DNA of 27,914 nucleotides from Theodoxus fluviatilis (taxonomy: Eukaryota; Mollusca; Gastropoda; Cycloneritida; Neritidae). The position numbers and the translations under genes were made by a program. The notes under the pieces were generated by a model. That model saw only the letters and a program-made list of their open reading frames with translations. It was not told where the DNA came from and did no database searches. The stretch spans positions 1 through 27,914 of the forward strand of contig JAWQFJ010017486.1 in the NCBI GenBank assembly GCA_034096865.1, in the 5' to 3' direction. This document shows, in pieces, positions 19,884-27,914 of this stretch (its first letter is position 1; each line of letters starts with the position of its first letter).

Positions 19884-20138
19884 TTGCCTCCAGCAAACCC
19901 TCCAGGGGCGTGTACACAGAAAGTGATGACGCGAATCGGGAGAGGTCGAGGTGGAAGGTTACTGTTTGCGAAAGTTACAGAGGACACCACGACTCGGACC
20001 ATGCAGTTCTACGCAGACAGAATATGTGCCTACAATGTGACATTGTTGATCTTAAAAAATGTTCTTATGACATCACTGGCCTCAATCGAAGAAGCCGACA
20101 ATGAACTTCTATTCGGTAATCCATTCAGTGCATGTTAA
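19884..20138 (+). pseudogene. Possible continuation of the 19610 gene, unrecognised
   Basis: Two overlapping frames are open here. The frame 19910-20104 has a Cys pair (M-C-L-Q-C) and a later Cys (L-K-K-C), a possible zinc-binding start. The other frame has no motif. Without a family match I cannot choose, and both could be noise. Confidence 0.25.
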
Positions 20139-20699
20139 ATGTACTTCAAATTTCAAAAATGGGCACTTCAACAGTTGACGCTACCTCGATTACGGTTTCA
20201 ACTGAGTAATGGATAATTATTAAACTCCTCGAGTGACGTAGTAAACACCGTGCCGTCCTAACTTAAGTCTGCCAAGCGAGAGCTAGGTTTACAAGCGTAT
20301 GGAAGTTGTACTTCCTTCAGAACATTCAGCAAAGAAAATAAACAACACGAACATATTCACGATTTACCAAACGCAAAATAACAAAGTGAGGTAGATGGCT
20401 AAAAAGACTTTTAAAATAGGGATACAGAAGGGGTGGGGGATGGGGTAGGGGTTAGGGATCGAAGAGAGGCTTTTAGAAGCGCTCCTGTCATATCCTAGAC
20501 ACTTTGCATTTTAATTTGGTCAAACCGGTCTCAAGTGGCTGAATATTTCCGCCAAATTTTTCCATATAAAATTATGTGATTCAATTATTGATTTTGGAAT
20601 TCGCCTGATGTAGGCCCCTATCTAGCTTTCTAGTAGAGAACAATATGAAAGTGTGTAATATTTCCCCCCTTGAAAGGATAATTTTTATGTTTCATTCGT
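20139..20699. other. Spacer with a G-rich tract
   Basis: No gene seen. At 20430-20457 five G runs of 3-5 (GGGG-T-GGGGG-AT-GGGG-TA-GGGG-TTA-GGG) fit a G-quadruplex pattern. Confidence 0.5.
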
Positions 20700-20813
20700 C
20701 GTTCTCTCTCTGTCTCTCTGTCTGTCTGTCTCTCTCTCTCTCTGTGTCTGTCTCTGTCTCTCTCTCTCTCTCCCTCCCTCCCTCCCTCCCTTTTCCCCTA
20801 CCCCCTCTCTGCC

Positions 20814-20852
<39 letters not shown>

Positions 20853-20897
20853 GCGTCCGTCCGTCCGTTCGTCCGTCCGTTCGCCCGCCCGTCCGTC

Positions 20898-20941
<44 letters not shown>

Positions 20942-20942
20942 G
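20700..20942. repeat. Mixed pyrimidine microsatellite: TCTC, TCCC, CTGT, GTCC and C-run blocks
   Basis: Successive blocks: TCTG/TC (20700-20773), CCCT (20774-20792), CTGT (about 20812-20851), GTCC/GTTC (about 20854-20896), a 10-C run, then (TC)n to 20942. This is directly followed by LINE sequence. Confidence 0.95.
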
Positions 20943-22612
20943 TTATGGTATTTCGAAAGGGTGGATTCCTGGGCCGAGGCGAAAGATGGAATCTGGGAGG
21001 TAAAACACTGGAGGTGGTTAACCAATATAAATTATACCTTGGTTTTACATTCACGACCAAACTGTCCATAGCTTCAGCCCTTGACATCCAAGTGATGAAG
21101 GCCAAGAGAAAAACAGTCCAGCTCTGAATACAATGTGCAGTCTAAACACTTTCAACACAAGCGTCTTTTTTCGATTGTATGATGCCCAAGTGCAGCCTTC
21201 CTTGATCTATGCTTCGGAGCTGTGGTGCGTTGAAGGAAGACAATGCATAGAAAGGCCCACATGTTTGCATGTAAGCGATTCCTAAATGTGGATGTTAAAT
21301 CTTCCAGCACACTCTGCCACAGTGAATTTGGTAGATACCCTCTTTACATAAACACTATGATACGTGCAGTGAAACTTTGGCTGAGACTGTGCAAAATGCC
21401 AATTGACAGGCTGCCAAAGCAAACCTACTAATGATGTTAAAAGAAAATGTCACAGAAAAGTTTAACTGGACGAGATCAGTCCAGCTGTGTTTAGCAAAAT
21501 GGTTTTACGTACGTATGGATGAATGGAGGGAGTCTAAATGATAAAGGCTTTATTCGAGCATTCAAACTGAGACTTCGTGACTGTAATCGACAAGACTGGG
21601 ACTCAAAAATCGCGTATAGTGATCGATTTATTTTGTACAGTTCCTTCAAACGAGTGCTTGAATGTGAAAACTATCTTAAATATTTTGACATAAAAAAGAA
21701 GTTCAGGGATGCCTTTGCACGCTTCCGCATAGAGAACAATGCTCTGAAGGCAAATGTTAAACGTACAGACCAAAGCTCTGAGAGGGACTGTCCTTTTTGT
21801 AGGGAAACAGCGGAGGAATGTCACTTTTTGTTATACCGCCATACATACAACGACCTTAGAAAAAAGTATATTCTCAAGTATGTACAGAAATTTAGAAATG
21901 GAAGTGTGGCAAAAACTGATGGACGGATGTAACATAAGTAAAACGCGTCACGAAGCAATGTACATAATTATATTATGCATACAAATTACGCTTCGAAAAA
22001 CTAGAGCAGCCTCCTAGTAGAGAAAGTGTGGGCAATGAACATGAAGCAGAGTTGAAATTATCTAGTTTGATCAAATACTTTATAACTTTATTATATTATT
22101 TATTTTCTCCTTTTTCTCGTAGTTTCGCACGAGATGTGTTATAGAGCCTGCAATTTCTTAACGGCTGTGTATTTTATGAAAATTTAGTCATAAGAATGTT
22201 ACTTACATCAGAGTTGGCATACCATACACAAAGTACAGAAGAGTCGTGTGAAAGAAACATGGTCAAAGCTTATTTTAAAACATGTAAGAGAACGTACATT
22301 TTATGTTTTACTGTTATCTGTACAGTTGGCACCGTATACCCAATACCAAGTTTGTAATTCGTATGAAGTATCTTATTCATAATATGGAATTTCAACTGAG
22401 CATAACAAAGACGATGTACCTAAATACACTTTGGCTTATGATGTTTATAATCAGCCATTTAAACTTGTAACAATGACGTTGTCATCCACTTTTCGTTTTG
22501 CTAAATGGTACAAGAAGTATGCCTTTCTTATACTGTTTTGGTTTTAAGTATGTACATACAATGTCAGTTTTCTTTCTTTGTTTATTTGATGGGTCGTCGG
22601 CCTCAATAAATA
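20943..22612 (+). mobile_element. 5'-truncated LINE: ORF2 C-terminal part plus 3' UTR
   Basis: The coding remains run 20943-22017 with frameshifts. In order: RT end (GFTFTTKLS after a GGKTLEVVNQYK strand), a Y-D-A-Q-V-Q-P-S-L-I-Y-A-S-E-L-W block near 21180-21230, ACKRFLNV and GRYPLYIN, then the last domain in frame 21519-21932. That domain ends in a zinc-like C-P-F-C...C-H-F-L-L-Y-R-H, where the usual last Cys appears replaced by Arg. A frameshift near 21915 leads to the final helix and stop at 22017. A 3' UTR of about 595 bp ends in GGGTCGTCGGCCTC, AATAAAT and a (TC)n tail. Clade not assigned. Confidence 0.85.
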
Positions 22613-22745
22613 TATCTCTCTCTCTTTCTCTCCTCTCTCTCTCTCTTTTTCCCCCCCCCCCCTCCCCTCTCTCTCTCTCTGTGTGCGTGTGTGTGCGCGC
22701 GTGTGTGCGTATGTATGCGCGCGTGCTCGTGCGCGCACGCGATTA
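22613..22745. repeat. (TC)n, C-run, then (GT/GC)n microsatellite after the LINE
   Basis: TC units 22613-22649, a 10-C run, TC again to about 22680, then alternating GT and GC with the self-complementary CGTGCGCGCACG near 22728-22740. Confidence 0.95.
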
Positions 22746-23559
22746 AACTTCTCAATAACTATCTTGATCAATATCTGAGTGCATTGATAAGATAATTTTC
22801 TTCGACACTTTTCTCCGCACGTCATCCTACATAATGGTGTGTGTGTGCTTAGATAGACCACAGCAATGACTTGATGTCAGCAGTATAAAATATGTACTTT
22901 TGAAATATCCGGTAAACAAATAATTAAACAGCAATAGTTTTTGTGCATAGCCGTGGCCTCAGCCAGACACAAAAGAGTTTTGGTCTTTTTGTCACTTTCG
23001 ACCATGTGCAGTCCGTTCCAGATCTGTAGTTGCCATAGTGATGCATACGCTTTGCTTCGAATGGCTTGACGTAATCATCATCATCTTACTCAGATGCATG
23101 GATCCAATATGATGTAATGTCCATGCGCAGATGTGAACTCACCACATGTTTATCTGGTGGCCAACCAAAAATAGTAATGAAATATGCCAACGCATTGATT
23201 CTATTCTGCGTGACTTTAATATGAGAGTTAGGAATGAGTCATGTTGGGTTTCACACCGTCACAACTTCGGCATGACCGTTCCCCCTGTCCTGGTGATGAT
23301 GGTTGCCACTGTAGTGTTGTTGACATAAATGTATAAAGTATAAATCGGTTTGAGAACCAGATTTGGGTGATTTTTTTTTTAATAGAGATGTCAGATATAA
23401 ATTGTTGCCACCGTATTTCTGTAGAAGACCGAATAGTTGGAAGTTTAAGCAACTGTTAGGTAGGAGTAAGAAGAAATGATTGTCAAAGTTAGTTGTTCTT
23501 AAAAAGTTTATTTGCAAAAGTTTGGCGAATTAGCGGAGAAGCCAGTTATTATTATTTTA
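22746..23559. other. AT-rich spacer, no gene recognised
   Basis: No coding signal. Part of 23200-23559 may be the 3' UTR body of the retroelement end called just downstream, but I cannot draw its 5' limit. Confidence 0.4.
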
Positions 23560-23740
23560 TATATATGCATTTGATATTGACTTTGTTTGATTTGTCCCTT
23601 GTTTGATGTTTTCTTTCTTTTTTTTTCTCTTTGCTTTTGTTTGTTGTTGTCATGTATGTTTATTTTCTAAATGCCCCATAGGGTTATTAAATAAATTATG
23701 CCGTAATACGGCACCAGAATTTGACCTTGAAACTTGAACT
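23560..23740 (+). mobile_element. Retroelement 3' end with hairpin and AATAAA
   Basis: A TG-rich lead (TTTGTTTGTTGTTGTC) is followed by GCCCCATAGGGTTATTAAATAAATT, that is, a CCC-ATA-GGG hairpin and AATAAA. Then comes a second hairpin (TGCCGTAATACGGCA) and an imperfect tail, CTTGAAACTTGAACT. The layout is like other retroelement ends in this window. The 5' limit is a guess. Confidence 0.5.
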
Positions 23741-24092
23741 AGGTAATTAGCCGACATACAAACCCAATCCCCTTCCCATTATTTTTATTGTTGACTATGC
23801 ATACCTAGTATTAACAATTTCCCTCTGCTGGAAAGACATACTGCTTGGAATCATGTAGGCAGTGCTTTTGAAAGAGGGCGAAGCGCTTCCACATCCGTGA
23901 CGTGTTAATGTGGAGTGTGGTGTGGAGGCGTGGGACTCACATAGGAGTCGGGATTGTGGCAGCGACAGCTGCACGCCTGCGGTCAATTTCAGGCTGCTGT
24001 GGTGGGTTAGTCTGGACTCACTTTAGGAAACCACAAAGTTGTTAGTTTCCACGCACGCATTAACCTTACAGGCGCCGCCTGTGATGTAATGT
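23741..24092. other. Spacer, nothing recognised
   Basis: GC-richer than its surroundings at 23860-24080, with short inverted words (GCGAAGCGCTTCC; GGCGCCGCC). No ORF, tRNA or repeat assigned. Confidence 0.4.
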
Positions 24093-24108
24093 GCGCGCGC
24101 GTGTGTGT

Positions 24109-24191
<83 letters not shown>
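24093..24191. repeat. (GC/GT)n then (AG)n microsatellite at the 3' end of element D
   Basis: Short CG/TG run 24093-24110, then AG units with two ACAG interruptions up to 24191. Confidence 0.96.
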
Positions 24192-24194
<3 letters not shown>

Positions 24195-24710
24195 TTGACA
24201 CTTTATTTGTCGAGGCCATAGGCCCATAGACACAGGAATGAATCAGTGACAAAAGCAACATGCAAACACATTTTCAACAATGGACACTTCGTCTGAGACC
24301 ATATCCGCAAATTACATCTCAATTATGTCAATACCAGAACATAAGCTTAAGTAAACAGGAATAGAACAGAAAACCAAATCTTCTTCATTTGGCAAAATCC
24401 CTCCAGATACCAGTTGTACATTCTTACGCATATTACTTGTTCCTGCATGTATGAAAGGCGGAAACTTCTAAAGGCGAAATATCCTGACCAACAACAAAGG
24501 CGGCTTCCTCCTTCTGTTCTCCAAGCCTGTACAACTCATCAATAAATGCGTTTTCACTCTCACAAAATAGTTGTCAAAATTATAGGCCCTAGATATCAAA
24601 GAATGGGAAGGACAGGGGTAGGGGTCAGCTAGAATTGTGTCATAAATTTTTCATGAAACAAAGTCAGCCTACTCAATGATAACAACAAAGCAAAGCAAAG
24701 CAAATTGATC

Positions 24711-24742
24711 GGGCGGGGGTGGGGGGTGGGGTGGTGGGGTGG
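24711..24742 (+). other. G-rich tract, possible G-quadruplex
   Basis: Six G runs of two to six bases separated by single C or T, in 32 bp, within candidate element D (C-rich in its sense). Confidence 0.7.
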
Positions 24743-25241
24743 AAGATACACATTTTGATCAATTTCAAACACATTCAAACACATAATGGTGCCACCTTCG
24801 AGCAATTAGTCCTATGCATACAGAAAGTCGCAGACTTCCAAACATGGGGAAATTAAGCAAAAAAGGGTTGATTTTCTGTCAGTGTGACCTTTATGCTTAC
24901 ACTTTTATGAGGATACACTTTGACTCTCAGATTCGGACAAGAAAAACGAACAAGCACAGTAAATGTGATAATTCACTGAGTATGAGCATGAGCTAGAATG
25001 TAAGGGTAAAAATAGCAAATACCTCTCGTGACTCATTAGAGTTCCTGAACTCTGACCCGGTGTCACGACTCAAATATGTAGAGGAACTTTAAATTTGCTT
25101 CCAGTTTTTTTTTTTAACCGGCCTAGTGCACCTTTACCTGTTTTGCAGAGTCAGCATGTATTTTTCAACCGTTTTGCACGTGCAACTTTAGTTGCCCTGC
25201 GACAGCACGTGCACCACATTTGCTGTGGGCGTGAAGGAACA

Positions 25242-25250
25242 CTATATAAA
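25242..25250 (+). promoter_or_regulatory. TATA-like box with two upstream CACGTG E-boxes
   Basis: CTATATAAA at 25242-25250 follows GCACGTGCA (about 25177) and GCACGTGCA (about 25205). No recognisable gene begins downstream on this strand, and the sequence overlaps possible coding remains of element D on the other strand. Confidence 0.3.
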
Positions 25251-25553
25251 GGGTCAGTTTTTCCTATCAAGGGGAGGGTGGGGGATTGGCACAACATTTC
25301 GTCGTTGCAGTGTGTGTGATTCCTTGCTGAGCGGTGTCTCGGGGGCCTTTTGCGCCCGGTTGGCAAGACCTGGTTTTGGTTTGCCGGTCTCCTTACTGGT
25401 GTTGTAAGGAGGGGAAGATTTTTCTTTGTGTCTCGTCGTCAGGCCTTTAACGGTGACATTGTGACGGTTCGAAGGCTGTTCTTCTTTGTGATTTCATCTC
25501 AATTTAGTCTTGCTGTGCCTGCGGAGGTCTGACGTCTGCTGATGAAGTCGGAG

Positions 25554-25814
25554 TCACTGACAGCGCCAAGCTTCCAGAACGGCAAGTCCCTCATTCTTTT
25601 TCTTGTCTCTTGCGCGCTTTGACGGCGATTTATGAGGTTTGGAGGGCATTTGTTGAGGTGGAAGATTCACTGGAGTGGATGGACTCGTCCATTTCAAAGT
25701 AATGACGATTTCACCAGAATTACACGAGTCAACACACCACTTTTCCAAACAGTTAGTGTTCAAAAGGTCTCTCAACACATTCTGTAGTACACTAGGGAGG
25801 TTGCCGCCAAACAT
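25554..25814 (-). CDS. 86-aa relative of the element C protein N-terminal domain
   Basis: The ATG at 25812-25814 opens L-P-S-V-L-Q-N-V-L-R-D-L-L, a W-C-V-D motif, G-E-I-V-I-T-L-K-W and a basic K-S-P-S-K-R-A-R-D-K-K-K block. The 292-aa ORF at 12655-13533 has the same elements in the same order with similar spacing ([36 protein letters not shown]). The frame stops at 25554, far shorter than that relative. Lys/Arg-rich frames continue to about 25151 after stops, so it may be a truncated pseudogene. Function unknown. Confidence 0.5.
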   Translation of the reverse strand: MFGGNLPSVLQNVLRDLLNTNCLEKWCVDSCNSGEIVITLKWTSPSTPVNLPPQQMPSKPHKSPSKRARDKKKNEGLAVLEAWRCQ

Positions 25815-25911
25815 CGTTGTCCACTGTGAGGCAGAAACCCAGACACACGGATTTTCTTATGAGACGATGCTGCAGACACGTCCGCCTTCACCGGTGACTA
25901 TGAAAGAGTAA

Positions 25912-25983
25912 GAGAGAGAGAGAACGAACGAACGAACTTTATTTTACAAAGGTAGTGAATTAGGCAGTATTGCCTTTCTTACA
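25912..25983 (-). mobile_element. Retroelement 3' tail fragment: hairpin, AATAAA, (GTTC)n, (TC)n
   Basis: In sense it reads GGCAATACTGCC (hairpin), about 15 bp, AAAATAAAG, three TTCG units and TC repeat down to 25912. Only about 50 bp of element body remains before plus-strand LINE sequence begins near 25984. Confidence 0.6.
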
Positions 25984-27914
25984 TCTGTACTGACCCCGAC
26001 CCTTCAGGGTGCCTCTACAACCCAGTACACCAGAGACAAGTTGCTGAGTCTACGTAGTAAAGTGCATCCACTTGACCCTACACTTGAGGCCACTCTGCTT
26101 GAGCTTGGCATCAGGCGACGTGTGAAAGCCAGGAGATCCAGGGCAGGAGGGAGGAGAAAGCAGAGAAAGATTCCAGTGCTTGTGCTTAGTCCTGGCATTT
26201 CTGTCAGGACCCCGGATACTGTACGTGCTGACTGCTGGCCGCCATCTGCCGACGAGGGGATCGCTACTCCATCGAGTGACGTCGACGCCTCTGGCAGTGC
26301 ATCATCACCTTCCTCAGCGGTGGGGCCGGTGCCCCTCAGCCCAGTGTTCAGCGCCTTGGACACTGAGTCTGCGCCTCTTCCTTTCGCAGACGTCTCCCTC
26401 AACTCGACAGTCTGCAGTGGAACGCCGGTTGTCGCCACTTCTTCTGGGGTGTCGGGCTTTGCGTCGGGCACTCCTCGTGGGCGGCAGCCTAACAACCTTG
26501 TTGTCATCAAGTCATCGCCACAGGATCGCCTGTCTGTGTGTGTCTTTAACGCACAATCTGTTGGAAACAAATCCAAGCGCATTGACATTGTGGAATTCAT
26601 CCGTGATGAAAATGTTGACATTATGTTTCTGACTGAGACATGGCTTAAGACTCACGGTGACGAATCGAAACATGCGGACTTAACTCCTGCAGGTTACCGT
26701 CTCCAGTCCCTTCCTCGTGCAACGAGGGCGGGGGGTGTGGCAGTGCTGGTAAGAGATCATTTTCCAGTTGTGGTCGGTACTTCCTTCTCTTTCGCCCATG
26801 ACAGTTTTGAGGTCATTCAGTTGACTCTGAACACTTCAGTTAGTGTGCATTTCTTCTGCGTGTATCGGCCACCCCCCAGCAAAGCAAACAAGTTGAAGGA
26901 CACTCTGTTCTATTCTGAATTTAGTGATCTGTTAGCCACCCTTCAAGGGAATGTTGTCATTGTTGGTGACTTTAACTTTCATTATGACAAGCAAGATAGT
27001 TACAGTACTGTGCGCATGATGGACATCTTATCCACTTTTGGTTTCAAACAAGCTGTTTCAGAGCCCACCCACAGGTCTGGTCACATCATTGACTGGGTAC
27101 TCTATCGTCCCGATGACAACGTTTTTCATTCATGCCATGTTTCTCACAATTTGACTTCCGATCATTTTGCTGTGTTGTGTAACTTAGATGTGCAGCGGCC
27201 GGTGCAGGGACCGGAGTATCGCAGCGTTCGAAATCTCCGTGCGATTGATTTGACTGTGCTCAGGCATGATGTGGCTGCTCTGGCTGCTGCGTCGTCCACG
27301 CCATCTGCTGACCAGTTGTGTGATCACCTCCGCTCTGTTCTTGATAGTCATGCCCCATCAACGCAACGCAAGGTCCCTCAGCGTCGCTCCACTCCGTGGT
27401 ATAGCGCAGTCGCTTCCGAACTCCGAGCTTTGAAGCAGGAAAAGCGTCAAGCTGAGCGACAGTGGCTGCGTTCTGGGTTAGTCGTTCACAAAGAAATGTT
27501 CAGCTCCGTCAAACACAAGATCAATCGTCTCGTAGCTAAGGCTAAGACAGTGTATTTCAACGCAAAGATAGTTGCGTCTACCACTTGTAGGCAGTTGTTT
27601 TCCATCACAAACACACTCATGAACAAGATCCGTTGTACCGCCCTCCCTTCCTCCCCACTGTCATCTCTACCTAAGAAATTTTGTGACTTCTTTGTGTCCA
27701 AAGTGTCTGACATACGAAGCAACGTTGACATGTCTGCTGGTACAGGTGCTAGCGAAGACCCAGTATCCTTCAGTGGTACTCCCCTCCTTCAGTTCAGCTC
27801 GGTTGAGGCTAGTGTGGTCCTTAAGACCATCCGTAGTATGACCCCTACCTCCTGTGACCTTGACCCTGTTCCCACATTCTGCCTGTTCTGACACAAATAA
27901 TCAATGATTGCTTC
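25984..27914 (+). mobile_element. CR1/L2-like LINE ORF2: N-terminal region, AP endonuclease, start of RT; runs off the window
   Basis: ORF2 nicks target DNA and reverse-transcribes the element. The frame is open from about 25980, well before the first codon at 26041 (a TTG, not a start), so the true start is missing or upstream. An Arg-rich N-terminus is followed by a Ser/Pro linker. The AP endonuclease domain is complete at about 26530-27190: VCVFNAQSVGNK (Asn), LTETWL (Glu), VIVGDFNFH, IDWVL and S-D-H. A helical linker follows, then the beginning of the RT (CDLDPVPTF). There the frame hits TGA at 27889-27891, but the expected next words (L-P-V-L-T-Q-I-I-N) are readable in another frame. A small deletion and frameshift therefore separate them. 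The element is 5' truncated and defective. Confidence 0.9.

Larger units (their letters stand above)
24192..25911 (-). mobile_element. Element D: candidate retroelement between two (TC)n tracts
   Basis: In sense: (TC)n at 25912-25933, a leader of about 97 bp with CGGACGTGTCTGC, the 86-codon ORF 25814-25554, then decayed or non-coding sequence. The end is GGGCCTATGGCCTCG, AATAAAG and (TC)n. The ends resemble those of element C. That both ends belong to one unit is inferred from layout; an alternative is two unrelated fragments. A short open stretch at about 24460-24590 (S-E-N-A-F-I-D-E-L-Y-R-L-G) may be part of its old coding region. Confidence 0.4.

Noticed and set aside
24814..25540. Short ORFs on both strands
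   Set aside because: No motif; apart from the possible Lys/Arg-rich remains of element D on the minus strand they look random.
26041..26043. Translation start of the LINE ORF2 at 26041
   Set aside because: The codon is TTG, the frame is open upstream, and family-like N-terminal sequence continues to about 25990.

Overview
The window looks like repeat-rich intergenic DNA from an animal nuclear genome, most likely a marine mollusc. Evidence for this: no compact operon-like gene layout, GT..AG introns in the one plausible host-type gene, very long AG/TG/GACA/ATC microsatellites, and layered Ty3/gypsy, LINE-like and DNA-transposon remains. The species assignment is inference. No rRNA, CRISPR array or intact tRNA gene was seen.

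Layout. 1-4753: a nearly complete but decayed minus-strand Ty3/gypsy element (A), with both LTRs, a tRNA-Leu-type primer-binding site, a polypurine tract, gag, protease, RT, RNase H and integrase. 4949-5158: a large (TG)n(AG)n tract. 6317 to about 11925: a second, unrelated minus-strand Ty3/gypsy remnant (B). Its integrase carries a 357-bp insertion with a 6-bp target-site duplication, and its gag carries five 57-bp in-frame tandem repeats. 12423-13882: a minus-strand ORF of 292 codons (element C) bracketed by (TC)n on both sides. 14115-15213: a possible SINE and trinucleotide repeats. 15394-15706: a 309-bp MITE-like element with about 62-bp terminal inverted repeats and TA flanks. 15824-16170: CT/CTGT microsatellites. 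16737 to about 17215: a minus-strand LINE 3' fragment. 17454-19305: a plus-strand three-exon gene with a SWIM zinc finger and the first part of a YqaJ (lambda-exonuclease-like) domain, broken off before the domain ends. 19610-20138: a basic ORF and an unrecognised reading frame behind a promoter-like stretch. 20700-22745: a plus-strand LINE C-terminal fragment with (TC)n on both sides. 23560-25980: further retroelement 3' ends and a second, shorter member of the element C protein family (element D). About 25984 to the end: a CR1/L2-like LINE ORF2 with a complete AP endonuclease, running off the window.

The most interesting signals are three. First, three retroelement-like bodies (C, the 20943 LINE and probably D) each lie between two (TC)n tracts and share a 3' end made of a GGCC hairpin, an A-rich signal and a microsatellite tail. 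Second, C and D encode related proteins with a W-x-V..G..L-R/K signature behind a shared leader motif. Third, the truncated YqaJ-SWIM gene. All domain calls were made by eye from translated motifs; no database search was run.
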